DNA of 64,000 bases from Methylopila henanensis (GCF_042681025.1 NZ_JBHUER010000010.1:124001-188000), one strand, 5' to 3'. Positions 1-9,298 are shown, numbered from the stretch's first letter. Notes: generated by a model from the letters alone, not told the origin. Numbers and translations are program-made.

Positions 1-1222
1 CCATGGCGTGGACCAGCCTGGGGCTCAGCCAGTCGCCGCGGTCGGGACCGGCGGAGCGCATGTCGATCGCGGACACCTCGGGCAGGGTCCGGCCGCCGAA
101 TCGATCCGGCAGCGCGAGGCGGGCGTAGCGACCGCGTTCGGCGTTGGCGCGGCTTTCGAGCGAGGGGGTGGCGGAGGCCAGAATCACCGGCGCCTGCTCG
201 AACCGCCCGCGCAGCACCGCCATGTCGCGGGCGTTGTAGAGGACGCCGTCCTCCTGCTTGTAGGCGGCGTCGTGCTCCTCGTCGACGACGATCAGGCCGA
301 GATCCGCGAACGGCAGGAAGAGCCCGGAGCGCGCCGCCACCACGGCGGGAATCTCCCCGCTCGCGACCCCGCGGCGGATCGCGCCGCGCGCCTTCTCGCC
401 GACGCTCGCGTGCCACACCGCCGGGCGCACGCCGAAACGGGCGCTGAAGCGGTCTATGAAGGCGCCCGTCAGCGCGATCTCCGGCGCCATCACGAGCGCC
501 TGACGGCCGGCCTTCAGCGCGGCGGCCACAGCTTCGAGATAGACCTCGGTCTTGCCGGAGCCCGTGACGCCGTCGAGCAGGGCGACGTGGAACCGGCGCG
601 CGAGCGTCAGCGCCGCGAGCGCCTCGGCCGCCGACGCCTGTCCCGTCGAGAGCTTCGGCCCTGGGCGATACGGGTCCGGCCGCGGCGGAGGCGGCGGAGG
701 CGGCAGCTCGGCCGCGACCAGCGCGCCGTCGGCGAGCAGGCCGTCGATCACGCTGGCCGAGACGCCCGCCTCCTCCGCCAGGGCGGACTTCGCGCGGGGA
801 ACGCCGTCGGCCGCGACGTCGAGCACCCGCAGGCGCGCAGGCGTCGGGCGGGCCGGAGCGCGGCCGGCCGCGCGCACGCCCATCTTCGGCGCGGCGGCGG
901 GCGTGTCGACGCCTAAACCCCGGAGCGCCATCCGCAGCACCTGGCCGCGGGGGCTGACCGTGTAGTCCGCGATCCAGTCCACGAAGCGGCGCATCGGCTC
1001 GCGCATCGGCGCCGCCGCGACGACGCCCTGCAGGCGCTTCAGCCGCGCGGGATCGAAAGCCGCGGGCGCGCCGTCCCACACCACGCCGATCTCGATCCGG
1101 CTGCCGAGCGGGGCCAGCACGACGTCGCCGGGCGCGACGACGAGCCCCTCCGGCACGGCGTAGGTCAGCGCGCGGTCGAGAGCGACCGGCAGCAGCACCT
1201 CGACGGCGGAAGGCGGCGACAT
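1..1222 (-). CDS. priA: Primosomal protein N' (PriA helicase), C-terminus cut by window edge
   Basis: PriA is the 3'-to-5' DNA helicase that restarts stalled replication forks by loading the primosome. Reading the minus strand from ATG at 1222 gives an open frame to the window start, about 407 residues without a stop. The N-terminal part has the PriA 3'-DNA-binding domain pattern (LPVALDRALTYAVPEG), followed by a helicase Walker A (GVTGSGKTE) and a DEEHD Walker B box. The zinc-binding and C-terminal helicase parts lie outside the window. It is divergent from the transaldolase gene, with about 210 bp between them. Confidence 0.93.
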   Translation of the reverse strand, partial: MSPPSAVEVLLPVALDRALTYAVPEGLVVAPGDVVLAPLGSRIEIGVVWDGAPAAFDPARLKRLQGVVAAAPMREPMRRFVDWIADYTVSPRGQVLRMALRGLGVDTPAAAPKMGVRAAGRAPARPTPARLRVLDVAADGVPRAKSALAEEAGVSASVIDGLLADGALVAAELPPPPPPPRPDPYRPGPKLSTGQASAAEALAALTLARRFHVALLDGVTGSGKTEVYLEAVAAALKAGRQALVMAPEIALTGAFIDRFSARFGVRPAVWHASVGEKARGAIRRGVASGEIPAVVAARSGLFLPFADLGLIVVDEEHDAAYKQEDGVLYNARDMAVLRGRFEQAPVILASATPSLESRANAERGRYARLALPDRFGGRTLPEVSAIDMRSAGPDRGDWLSPRLVHAM

Positions 1223-1433
1223 CGCGGGAGCGGTCTCACGGAGCGTTACGGGTCAGCCCCCGCCTCTTCGGCGCATCGACCCGCGAACGTCAAGCCGCGC
1301 GCTCCGCCGCATGCGCCGGACGCGCAGGTCTCTCCCTCCGATACGGCTTGCGTCTCCTCGCCTGCTGCTCCACTTGAGGGACGACAGCTTCGCGCCGCGC
1401 CCCGCGCGCCTTATTCGCCAGAGGGTTTTCACA

Positions 1434-2090
1434 ATGAAGTTCTTCGTCGACACCGCGGACATCAACGAAATCCGCGACCTCGCCGCCACCGGCCTGCTCG
1501 ACGGCGTCACCACCAATCCGTCGCTGGTGCTGAAGGCGAACCGCCCGTTCAAGGAGATCATCGCCGACATCTGCGAGGTGGTCGACGGCCCGGTTTCCGC
1601 CGAAGTGGCCTCGACCGATTACGAGGGCATGATGCGCGAGGGCCGCATTCTCGCGGAGATCGCCGAGAACGTCACGGTGAAGGTGCCGCTCACGTGGGAC
1701 GGCCTGCGCGCTTGCAAGACGCTGAGCGACGAGGGCACGATGGTCAATGTCACGCTGTGCTTCAGCGCGGCGCAGGCGCTGCTGGCGGCGAAGGCCGGCG
1801 CGACCTTCATCTCGCCCTTCGTCGGCCGGCTCGACGACATCGGCCTCGACGGCATGGAGCTGATCCAGGAAATCCGCACGATCTACGACAACTTCCCGGA
1901 GCTCGGCACCGAGATCCTGGCGGCCTCGCTCCGCAACGGCAATCACGTGAAGCTCGCCGCCATGGCCGGCGCTGACGTCGCCACCATTCCGCCGGCGGTG
2001 ATCAAGGGCCTCGTGAAGCACCCGCTGACCGACAAGGGGCTGGAGCAGTTCGTGGCGGACTGGAAGCAGACCGGCCAGACCATAGAGTGA
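1434..2090 (+). CDS. tal: Transaldolase, short fructose-6-phosphate-aldolase-like subfamily
   Basis: A 218-residue protein beginning MKFFVDTADINEI and carrying GLLDGVTTNPSLV and KVPLTWDGL, where the lysine forms the Schiff base. These are hallmarks of the small transaldolase/fructose-6-phosphate aldolase family (about 215-220 residues). It transfers dihydroxyacetone units in the non-oxidative pentose phosphate pathway. Family members split between transaldolase and FSA activity; the alphaproteobacterial type is usually annotated transaldolase. I chose ATG 1434 because an upstream in-frame start at 1311 would add 41 arginine-rich residues with no homology. A terminator follows directly. Confidence 0.9.
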   Translation: MKFFVDTADINEIRDLAATGLLDGVTTNPSLVLKANRPFKEIIADICEVVDGPVSAEVASTDYEGMMREGRILAEIAENVTVKVPLTWDGLRACKTLSDEGTMVNVTLCFSAAQALLAAKAGATFISPFVGRLDDIGLDGMELIQEIRTIYDNFPELGTEILAASLRNGNHVKLAAMAGADVATIPPAVIKGLVKHPLTDKGLEQFVADWKQTGQTIE

Positions 2091-2122
2091 CGCGGTTCAC
2101 GCGAACCGAAGCCCGATCCGGA

Positions 2123-2157
2123 AAGGCGCGGCGGCTTCGGCCCCGCGCCCTTTTTCT
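2123..2157 (+). terminator. Rho-independent terminator after transaldolase
   Basis: A GC-rich stem (GGCGCGG at 2125-2131 pairing with CCGCGCC at 2143-2149) is followed by five T residues at 2151-2155. It sits 35 bp after the transaldolase stop codon, and the opposing gene ends at 2159. Confidence 0.8.
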
Positions 2158-2158
2158 T

Positions 2159-4225
2159 TCAGTAGGCCACGGCGTAGCAGGCCGCCGCGTTCTCCGCCTG
2201 CGGGCCGTGCGCGACCTCCACGATCCGGCGTTCGCCAGAATAGGGATCGACCGCCGAGACGGCCACCTCGACGTCGGCCACGCCAAGCGGAATGTCGATC
2301 GCGTCGACCCAGGTGCTCAGCACCAGCCGCTCCGGCTCGCGGCGCACGAGCACGGGCGTCGCGCGCGAAAGAATCTCCTCCGGCCCGCCCGCGGCGTGAT
2401 TGAGCAGCGCCCATGAGGCCGATCCCGCGAACGGCGCGGCCGTCTCCGGCTTCGGGGCCGCGCTGAGCGCCACGTCGAAAGGCTCGCCGCCGGCCGTGAC
2501 GCGCAGGACGCCGACCAGGGCGTCGCCGGTCGCGACCTGCAGGACGGCGTCGCCGTCGAGCCGGACCGTCTCCCCGACCTGCTCGACCTGCGGCGGCAGC
2601 GAGACGCCGATGTCCGTGTTTCCCAGCATGAAGGACGACTTCGCGGTCCCGCTCGGCCGGTGGATGATCTGGATCAGATAGCGTCCGGCGCGTTCGGCCG
2701 AGAACACGACGGTCACGACCGCGCGGCGCTGCTCGTCGACCCTGACCGACGCGAGCGCCCGGACGCCGTCCTTCAGGGCTTCGGCCGAGTTCGACAGGTC
2801 GAGGTTGAGATCGCATTCCGCATAGATGTTGCGGTCGAGCTCCGAGACGATGCGCAGACGGATGTCCGACCGGCCCTCGCCGGCGATGCGGAACGCCCGC
2901 AGGGCCTGCTCGCCCGAAGCGAGGCTGACGTCGGCGATCTGGAAGCGGTGCAGGCCGTGTCCGCCGGACTCGAGCAGCAGGACGCCTCCGTCGGGCTCGG
3001 GCTGCGCCTCGAGATTTTCAAGGTTCTGAGCGGCGGCTCCCGACAGCGCGCTGGTCTCGCCCGGAGGCGCGCTTCCGGTGGGCTCGCCCGACGGCCGGAC
3101 GATCGCGGCCGCCTTCCAGCGCCCGGAGGCGGCCCTGTCGTCGCCGAACAGGCCGACCACATGCTTGTTGTCCCGCACGTTGGCGCGGACGACCTCCTCG
3201 ATGTGCTCGCGGCGCGGCCCGAGGAAATAGGCCGGCGGCGGCGCGACGAGCACGCAGGAGGTCAGCGTCCCGACCATGCGCGACACCGTGTCGAGCACCG
3301 TGGAGCCGAACGAGACGAGGATGCGGGGCGCGATCCTGTCGCGGGCGATCGCGGATTCGATGCCGTCGGTCTCGCGGATCTGCGCGCCGACGATGAAGCC
3401 CATCTTGCGGACCTTGACCGGGTCCTCGCGGCGATGGGGCAGGTAGACGCAGCGCAGCTCGGGCGCGAGCTTCCGGGCGGCGATGCAGAGCTCAAGATAC
3501 CGCTCCTCGCTCGCGATGTCGTTCTCGACATGGCTGCAGCCGGCGATCCAGAGCTCGTCCAGCAGCGTCGGCTCGCCGCCCTCCAGGAAGCGGTCGTAGT
3601 GATCGTTCGGGACGATCGTGTCGCCGTCGGCGAGGCGTCCGCGATAGATGGTGAAATAGGTGAGCTGGGAGGGATCGGGATAGGACAGCGGATCGGTCGC
3701 CCGCAGCGCCGTCCCCTTGAACGGAGACGCGCGGAACACCTCCTTCGCGTTCTTCTTGTTTTCGCGAAACCCCATGACGGCCTGCGAGACCGAGCCGTCG
3801 TCCAGCAGCACGCATTCGGCCTTGTTCAGGTCCACATGCGCCAGGAACTGCCGGTAGGAGACGGGACGGTAGTCGCCGAGCACGACACGGTCGAACGCGA
3901 CGTCCAGCCCGGCGAAATACTGGTTCACCCGATCCCGGAACGACCGGCGGCTGTCGAAGTCGGCGAACTCGCGGATCGCGAGCGCGTGCTCCTTGCCGTC
4001 CTTCGTGAAGGGCGGGATGCCGGCGCGCACCAGCGGCTCGAACTCGCGCACGCGCTCGAAGCCGATGCGTCGGAGGATGGCGCGGGTGCGGTCGTTGTCG
4101 CTTTCAAGCCGACTCTTCACGAAGGCGACCCAGCACTGGTCGGGGTCGATCCGCGCATAGGCGAGGTACTGCTCGGCGTGGGTGGCCTGCAGCGGCGACG
4201 TCAGGATGATCAGGGTCGCGGTCAT
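2159..4225 (-). CDS. Putative sialyltransferase-like (GT52-type) protein with a long C-terminal extension
   Basis: A 688-residue protein I recognise only partly. The first ~390 residues look like a GT-B glycosyltransferase of the bacterial sialyl/polysialyltransferase type: it opens TLIILTSPLQ, a DDGSVSQAV segment follows near residue 140, then YLPHRREDPVKV near 265 and SFGSTVLDTVSRM near 310, resembling the HP-box and serine-rich acceptor/donor motifs of GT52 enzymes. Residues ~400-688 are beta-rich with no family I can name and may be an accessory binding domain. It overlaps the upstream glycosyltransferase gene by 4 bp (ATGA), so the two are co-translated, probably for surface glycan synthesis. 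Substrate unknown; the family call is inference. Confidence 0.5.
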   Translation of the reverse strand: MTATLIILTSPLQATHAEQYLAYARIDPDQCWVAFVKSRLESDNDRTRAILRRIGFERVREFEPLVRAGIPPFTKDGKEHALAIREFADFDSRRSFRDRVNQYFAGLDVAFDRVVLGDYRPVSYRQFLAHVDLNKAECVLLDDGSVSQAVMGFRENKKNAKEVFRASPFKGTALRATDPLSYPDPSQLTYFTIYRGRLADGDTIVPNDHYDRFLEGGEPTLLDELWIAGCSHVENDIASEERYLELCIAARKLAPELRCVYLPHRREDPVKVRKMGFIVGAQIRETDGIESAIARDRIAPRILVSFGSTVLDTVSRMVGTLTSCVLVAPPPAYFLGPRREHIEEVVRANVRDNKHVVGLFGDDRAASGRWKAAAIVRPSGEPTGSAPPGETSALSGAAAQNLENLEAQPEPDGGVLLLESGGHGLHRFQIADVSLASGEQALRAFRIAGEGRSDIRLRIVSELDRNIYAECDLNLDLSNSAEALKDGVRALASVRVDEQRRAVVTVVFSAERAGRYLIQIIHRPSGTAKSSFMLGNTDIGVSLPPQVEQVGETVRLDGDAVLQVATGDALVGVLRVTAGGEPFDVALSAAPKPETAAPFAGSASWALLNHAAGGPEEILSRATPVLVRREPERLVLSTWVDAIDIPLGVADVEVAVSAVDPYSGERRIVEVAHGPQAENAAACYAVAY

Positions 4226-5415
4226 CGCGCGGTCTCGCGCGCCGCGAGATAGAACCGTTCGTACTGCCGGGCGATGGCGAGCACGCTATAGTCCTCCGCG
4301 CTCGCCATCGCCTCCCGGCGCAGCGCCCCGTATCCGGCCGCGTCGACCTCGCTGCCGCGGCGCAGCGCGTCGGTGAGCGAGGGCACGGTCGGGTCGAACA
4401 GCCAGCCCGTCCGACCCTCGCGAATGATCTCGGAGCCGCCGCCGCGGCTCGACCCGATCACGGGGACGCCATGGTGCAGGCTCTCGATGAAGATGCGGCC
4501 GAAGGGCTCGAACCAGATCGACGGCACGACGCAGTAGCGCGTCTGCTCGAAGAACTCGGCCGGCGTCACGTAGCCGACGAAACGGGTGTGTTCGTCCTCG
4601 TAGCGGTTCCGCAGCTTCCACTCGAAGCCCGGCTCGCCCGAGCCCGCGATGAGCGCGGGGTGCGGACGTCCGGTCTCGGCCCTGAGCGTGGCCAGCGCTT
4701 CGAGGAACAGCTCCACGCCCTTGGTGTGATGCAGGCGGCCGATGTAGCCGAACTCGTAGGGCTTCGCGAAACCGGCCTGCGACGCCTCGACGCCCTCCGC
4801 CATCTCGTAGCTGTTGGCGATGACGTTGCGCTGGGGCGTGTCGCGGAACCAGCCGGAGCGCAGGTGGATCTTGAGGATGTGCGAGCTGATGCCGACGACG
4901 CCGTCGACCACGTTCGAGCGCTCGCGGCCGGCGACGCGGGTCGCTGCGCAGTCGCGGCACTGCCTCAGGCACGGGTCGTGCTCGATGATCATCCGCCGGT
5001 GGCAGAGCGCGGTGTAGCTGCGCAGCGTGTGGACGCAGGTGGCGCCGCTCTTCTTGATCACGCTCCACAGCGAGGTGACGCGGCCCATCACCGCCGTGTT
5101 CACCACATCGGGGCGAAACTGTTTGAGCGTCTCGGCGAGCTGCTTGTCGAGCGGATAGGCCTTCTGCGTCGCGGCGGCGAGGCGCTGATAGTGCGGCTCG
5201 GCGTAGACGTTGGGCTCGCTGCCGCGCTTGGTCTGGACGCGGATGACGTGAACGCCGTCCTTGTCCTCCACGATCGTCTCGTCGTGGACGTTCTGGCTGA
5301 AGACCCAGACCTCGTGCCCGAGTTGCTGCAACCCGCGCGCGAGGTAGTAGGTGGACTGTTCCGATCCGCCGATGCCGAGGTCGGGAAACAAAGAGTTGGC
5401 GAGGAGGATTCTCAT
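4222..5415 (-). CDS. Glycosyltransferase family 4 (GT-B) protein
   Basis: A 397-residue protein starting MRILLANSLFPDLGIGGSE, the standard N-terminus of GT4 enzymes with the Gly-rich loop. The C-terminal domain carries FGYIGRLHHTKGVELFLEAL and the donor-binding PFGRIFIESLHHGVPVIGS (EX7E-type). A cluster of cysteines (CLRQCRDC near residue 145) occurs in related mannosyltransferase-like proteins. It is the first gene of a two-gene unit, its stop overlapping the start of the 688-residue partner. Likely builds exopolysaccharide, capsule or LPS in the cytoplasm; sugar specificity cannot be read. Confidence 0.85.
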   Translation of the reverse strand: MRILLANSLFPDLGIGGSEQSTYYLARGLQQLGHEVWVFSQNVHDETIVEDKDGVHVIRVQTKRGSEPNVYAEPHYQRLAAATQKAYPLDKQLAETLKQFRPDVVNTAVMGRVTSLWSVIKKSGATCVHTLRSYTALCHRRMIIEHDPCLRQCRDCAATRVAGRERSNVVDGVVGISSHILKIHLRSGWFRDTPQRNVIANSYEMAEGVEASQAGFAKPYEFGYIGRLHHTKGVELFLEALATLRAETGRPHPALIAGSGEPGFEWKLRNRYEDEHTRFVGYVTPAEFFEQTRYCVVPSIWFEPFGRIFIESLHHGVPVIGSSRGGGSEIIREGRTGWLFDPTVPSLTDALRRGSEVDAAGYGALRREAMASAEDYSVLAIARQYERFYLAARETAR

Positions 5416-5899
5416 TCGCCCCCGCGAATTCGGTTTCCGGCCGAAGACGAGTTACTCACGTCCGATCCGCCCCCCAAAATTCCGTCGACTGCGCTGGCGC
5501 AAGCTGCGGGCAGCAGATTCAACCATGCCGCAAGTAAGCCACAAATATCGATACGTCCGATGCGTGATGAAACCAATTTGGGTGTCGTCCGATCACCACC
5601 GGCACCGGAACTCATTGTTGATACACGGCGTCGCGAAGGTAGAGCAAGCGACGTGAGGCCGCGCGCATCTGGCGCCGGGCCGCGCCGAAGACCCTTCCGC
5701 GGCGGGGCCGTCTGGCCGGGGCGGCTCCGGAGGCTCCGCCGCGGCTGGGTCGGACGCCTCGAAAGCGAGGCCGCCGCGCCACAGCGGGGCCGCTGCGCGC
5801 CTGTCGCGGTTCACACCATCGCGCTTTGCAATTGTGCTTTCGCTCCGCAGCCCCTATCTCCCTGCTCACCACAGACAATCCAGAAGGTCCTTTCGCCAC
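5416..5899. other. Intergenic region, no gene seen
   Basis: About 480 bp between the divergent glycosyltransferase and DUF6481 genes. The first half (to ~5650) is locally less GC-rich and probably holds divergent promoters. Short open frames here have no start context, homology or codon bias that I can support. Confidence 0.5.
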
Positions 5900-6277
5900 A
5901 TGCCGAACGACGACAGCCTCGAGACCCGCCGCAACAGCTCCCTCGAGGCGAAGAAGCAGCTTCTAGCCAAGTTCCGTTCGGCGGCGGACGATCCAGCGGC
6001 GGCAAAGCGCGCCGCCGAGCGCAAGGCCATCCTCGAAGCCCGCGCCGAGCGCGAGCGCATCAAGGAGGCCGCGCGGCAGAAGGTGCTCGAGGAAGAGCGC
6101 CGCGTCGCGGCCGAGGAAGCTGCGAAGCGGGCCGAGGAGGAGCGCATCCGCGCCGCCAAGGCCGAAGAGGAAGCCGCTCGCTTCAGGAATTCGTCCACCG
6201 CCATGGCGGCCCGGGCGCTCGCGGATATGGCGCGCGGCGCCGGCTATCCTGCGCGCAAGAGCGCCCGCCGCGCGTAA
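5900..6277 (+). CDS. DUF6481 family protein, Arg/Glu/Ala-rich helical
   Basis: A 125-residue, highly charged protein starting MPNDDSLETRRNSSLEAKKQ. Most of residues 15-100 is an Ala/Glu/Arg/Lys-rich heptad-like helix (KRAAERKAILEARAERER), as in the alphaproteobacterial DUF6481 family, whose function is unknown. ATG 5900 is preferred over an in-frame upstream start at 5834 because the family starts with this Met-Pro/Asn segment. A strong terminator follows within 30 bp. Confidence 0.75.
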   Translation: MPNDDSLETRRNSSLEAKKQLLAKFRSAADDPAAAKRAAERKAILEARAERERIKEAARQKVLEEERRVAAEEAAKRAEEERIRAAKAEEEAARFRNSSTAMAARALADMARGAGYPARKSARRA

Positions 6278-6304
6278 TACCGCGCGTCACTGCTGAAACA
6301 CGCG

Positions 6305-6330
6305 AAAGCCCGCCTCACGGCGGGCTTTCT
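6305..6330. terminator. Bidirectional rho-independent terminator
   Basis: A perfect 10-bp stem (AAAGCCCGCC / GGCGGGCTTT) with a TCAC loop, flanked by A-rich and T-rich ends. It lies between convergent genes (DUF6481 and the DUF892 protein) and can serve both. Confidence 0.88.
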
Positions 6331-6355
6331 TCATTTCGGGGCGGGATCGCCGGCC

Positions 6356-6859
6356 TCAGGCGGCCTTGCGGTTGATCTCGCCGAGCGCGACGGCGTTGAG
6401 CTTGTCGTCGGCGGCCTTCTCCTCGCGGAGAGTCTGCTCGAGCACGGCCGCGCAGTCGGCCCGGCCGAGCTCCTTCGCCCAGGCGATCAGGGTTCCGTAG
6501 CGGGCGATCTCGTAATGCTCGACCGCCTGGGCGGCGGCGATGATCGCCGCATCCAACACCTGCTTGTCGTCCACGTCGCCGACGATGTCGTCGGCCTCTT
6601 CGATGATGCCGTTGATGGCCGGGCACTTGATCGCCTTCGCCTCGGCGCCGTGCATCTCAAACACCTGCTTCAGGCGCTCCACATGCGTCTCGGTCTCGCG
6701 TCGGTGGCTTTCGAGCCCCTGCTTCAAGGTTGGGCTGGTCGCCTTCTCGATCATTTTCGGCAACGACGCCAGAATCTGCTGTTCGGCGTAATACACGTCG
6801 CGGAGCTGATGGACGAAAAGGTCGTCCATGGTTTTGATGTCCTTCGAGAACAGGCCCAT
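6356..6859 (-). CDS. YciE/YciF ferritin-like family protein (DUF892)
   Basis: A 167-residue all-helical protein. The N-terminal LFVHQLRDVYYAEQQIL and later TETHVERLKQVFEMHG and EHYEIARYG segments match the DUF892 ferritin-like four-helix bundle with its E-x-x-H metal ligands. Members are induced by osmotic, oxidative or general stress; biochemical role is not settled. It is monocistronic, between the bidirectional terminator and a ~220 bp upstream gap that probably contains its promoter and that of the divergent SIMPL gene. Confidence 0.88.
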   Translation of the reverse strand: MGLFSKDIKTMDDLFVHQLRDVYYAEQQILASLPKMIEKATSPTLKQGLESHRRETETHVERLKQVFEMHGAEAKAIKCPAINGIIEEADDIVGDVDDKQVLDAAIIAAAQAVEHYEIARYGTLIAWAKELGRADCAAVLEQTLREEKAADDKLNAVALGEINRKAA

Positions 6860-7081
6860 CTTGCGCCTCCTGCTTTGTTGTCCGTACGTTCGAACCGCCG
6901 CAGCGGCCGAACCTCACTGTGACAACACGCCAGCAGCGGAGATGTTCCGAACTTTTGCGGGATGCGGCCTCCATCGGCAGCGTCGCCGCGGCCCCGCCGC
7001 AATCGACGGCATGGATGAGGCGCGCGCCGAACCGCGGGCGCGCGCGATTCCGGAACAGTGATCCGCGGACAGGAGCTTCAC

Positions 7082-7804
7082 ATGCGCGCCGCCAGCCTTT
7101 TCGCCGCCGCCATCGCAGCCGCCGTCGCAGCAGGAGCCGCGCGCGCCGAACCGGCGCACGGCCCGCACGCGCGGCCCGCGACGATCAGCGTGACGGGCGA
7201 AGGCTCGGTCTCCGTCGCCCCCGACCTCGCCGTCGTGACGAGCGGCGTCGTCACCCGCGCCCCGACCGCGGCGGCGGCGCTGAAGGCCAACGCCGCCGCG
7301 ATGACGAAGGTGATCGCGGCCCTGAAGGCCGCCAAGATCGAGGATCGCGACGTCGGGACGTCGGGCGTCTCCGTGCAGCCCCAGTACGACTACGGCGAGA
7401 ACCGCGCGCCGAAGCTGTCGGGCTACGAGGTGCGCAACACCGTGACGATCCGCGCCCGCGATCTCGACGCGCTCGGCGGACTGCTCGATTCGCTGGTCGA
7501 ATCCGGTTCGAACCAGATCGAAGGGCTCGCCTTTGACGTCAGCGACAAGGACAAGCGTCTCGACGAAGCCCGCCGCGCCGCCGTCAAGGACGCCCGACGC
7601 AAGGCGGAGCTTTACGCCGAAGGGCTTCAGGTGACGCTGGGCGAGCCGCTCACGGTCGAAGAGCGCGGGTCGCCCGAAGCCGCGCCTCCTGCGCCCGTGT
7701 TCATGCGCGCCAAGGCGATGGATTCCGCGCAAAGCACCCCGATCGCCCGCGGCGAACAGGAGCTGCGCGCGGTGGTCAGCGTGCGGTGGTCGATCGCGCG
7801 CTGA
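7082..7804 (+). CDS. SIMPL domain (DUF541) periplasmic protein
   Basis: A 240-residue protein with a Sec signal peptide (MRAASLFAAAIAAAVAAGAARA), then a DUF541/SIMPL domain: TISVTGEGSVSVAPDLAVV, YEVRNTVTIRARDLDALGGLLD and DEARRAAVKDARRKAELYA. SIMPL proteins are periplasmic or outer-membrane-associated and linked to envelope stress and oxidative damage protection. I chose ATG 7082 (SD GGACAGGAG just upstream) rather than GTG 7058 because it places the signal peptide at the terminus. Confidence 0.88.
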   Translation: MRAASLFAAAIAAAVAAGAARAEPAHGPHARPATISVTGEGSVSVAPDLAVVTSGVVTRAPTAAAALKANAAAMTKVIAALKAAKIEDRDVGTSGVSVQPQYDYGENRAPKLSGYEVRNTVTIRARDLDALGGLLDSLVESGSNQIEGLAFDVSDKDKRLDEARRAAVKDARRKAELYAEGLQVTLGEPLTVEERGSPEAAPPAPVFMRAKAMDSAQSTPIARGEQELRAVVSVRWSIAR

Positions 7805-7853
7805 CCACGGGCGGGGTGACGACGCGTTAACGAGGTCAGGAGCATTCTCGCGC

Positions 7854-9251
7854 ATGGCGCGGCCGCAAGGCGAAGCGCCCAACGATAAGCTGCGAGGATC
7901 CTGTTCGATGTCGTTCGGTTTTGGTCGGTTCGTCACGTCCGCGAAGCCCGCGCCCGACCTCACGCCGGCGGCGTCCGCCGGCGTGATCGATCACTCGGCG
8001 CTCGTCTCCGCGCTCGACTCGATGAAACGCGGCGCGCCCGTGTCGGAATGGCCGGACGGCGAACTGGGCGCCGCGCTGCAGGCCTTCGCCGCCGAGCTGA
8101 CGCGGCGGGGCCGCGGTGATCTCGACGCCATCGTCGGCTTCGCCGCCAACGCCGCCGACAGCGGCGGCTACGTCGGCTGGGTCACCCACGACATCCGCCA
8201 GGTCGCCGAAAGCACCTCCACCATCGCCGGCGCGGTGGAGGAGCTCGCAAGCTCCATCGCCGAGCTCTCGTCCACCAGCCGCACCGGCGCCGACGACGCG
8301 CTCGCCGTGCGCGACGAGACCCGGCTCTGCGTCGACGAGATGCGCGAAGCCGCCGGCTCGATGGAGACGATCCACGATCGGGTCGCGGGCATCGCCATGC
8401 GCATGAGCGTGCTCGAGGACGCCGTGCGCCAGATCGCGGAGATGGCCGGCACGATCGAAGCCATCTCGAGCCAGACCAACCTGCTGGCGCTGAACGCCAC
8501 CATCGAGGCGGCGCGCGCGGGCGAAGCCGGCCGCGGCTTCGCCGTGGTCGCGAACGAGGTGAAGTCGCTGTCCGGCCAGACCGCGAAGGCGACGGAGCAG
8601 ATCCGGGCCCGCATCGCGACGCTGATGGAGGAGACCGAAGCGATCAAGCTCGCGACCACCGAGAGCGCCGACGCCGTCTCCGCCGGCGACGCCCGCATCC
8701 GCGCCACCGGCGGCAAGGTGGAGCTGGTCGGCGACCGGGTCTCGATCATCACAAATCACATGAACGCTCTCGCCGAAGTGCTTGGCCAGCAACGCGCCGC
8801 GACCAACGAGATTTCCGAGAACGTCACCCGCATCGCCGAAACCGCCCGCAAGACGCGCGGCGAGATCGATGAGGCGCTGAACCGTCTGATCGCCTCGGAA
8901 GCGGCCGCGCTCGCGAGCGTCGACGCCGCGGCGGCGAAGGGCATTCCGGCCTACGAGATCATCCGCATCCCCGCCGACGCCGCCACGATGCGCCGCCAGC
9001 TCGCCGCGACCCTGGTCGGCCTCGCGCCCGCGACCGTCGACGCCGCGGGCTTCGGCGCGCGCCTCGACCTCGCGAAGGACGACGGCTCGCTCTCCGAGCT
9101 TCGCCGTCTCCGCGACGCCGTGCGGCGCGACGCCGAGCGCATGATGTCGGCGATCCGCGCGCAGGACTGGAACGCGGCGACCGACGCCTTCCAGAAGTGC
9201 GAAGCCGCGCTCGGCGCCATCACCAAGGCCGCGCAAGCGCGCGCCGCCTGA
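7854..9251 (+). CDS. Soluble methyl-accepting chemotaxis-type receptor
   Basis: A 465-residue protein with a C-terminal-half MCP signalling domain; the hairpin tip region ISSQTNLLALNATIEAARAGEAGRGFAVVANEV is diagnostic. No transmembrane segment or signal peptide is visible, so it is a cytoplasmic receptor. No known sensory fold is recognised in the N-terminal ~110 residues. A C-terminal helical tail of ~130 residues follows the signalling domain, and no CheR-binding pentapeptide is seen. ATG 7908 (MSFGFGRFV, with GAGG upstream) is a plausible alternative start. It would couple an intracellular signal to CheA/CheW. Confidence 0.85.
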   Translation: MARPQGEAPNDKLRGSCSMSFGFGRFVTSAKPAPDLTPAASAGVIDHSALVSALDSMKRGAPVSEWPDGELGAALQAFAAELTRRGRGDLDAIVGFAANAADSGGYVGWVTHDIRQVAESTSTIAGAVEELASSIAELSSTSRTGADDALAVRDETRLCVDEMREAAGSMETIHDRVAGIAMRMSVLEDAVRQIAEMAGTIEAISSQTNLLALNATIEAARAGEAGRGFAVVANEVKSLSGQTAKATEQIRARIATLMEETEAIKLATTESADAVSAGDARIRATGGKVELVGDRVSIITNHMNALAEVLGQQRAATNEISENVTRIAETARKTRGEIDEALNRLIASEAAALASVDAAAAKGIPAYEIIRIPADAATMRRQLAATLVGLAPATVDAAGFGARLDLAKDDGSLSELRRLRDAVRRDAERMMSAIRAQDWNAATDAFQKCEAALGAITKAAQARAA

Positions 9252-9260
9252 CGGCCTCCG

Positions 9261-9294
9261 GCCGTGCGCGGACTCGGCGTCCGCGCACGGCTTT
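9261..9294. terminator. Strong hairpin terminator between convergent genes
   Basis: A 12-bp perfect stem (GCCGTGCGCGGA at 9261-9272 with its complement at 9280-9291), 7-nt loop, then TTT. It lies between the receptor gene and the convergent yceI gene. Confidence 0.8.
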
Positions 9295-9298
9295 CAGC

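Noticed and set aside
5412..5899. Small genes in the 5.4-5.9 kb gap
   Set aside because: Short frames overlap each other on both strands, with no homology, ribosome-binding site or codon bias like the flanking genes.
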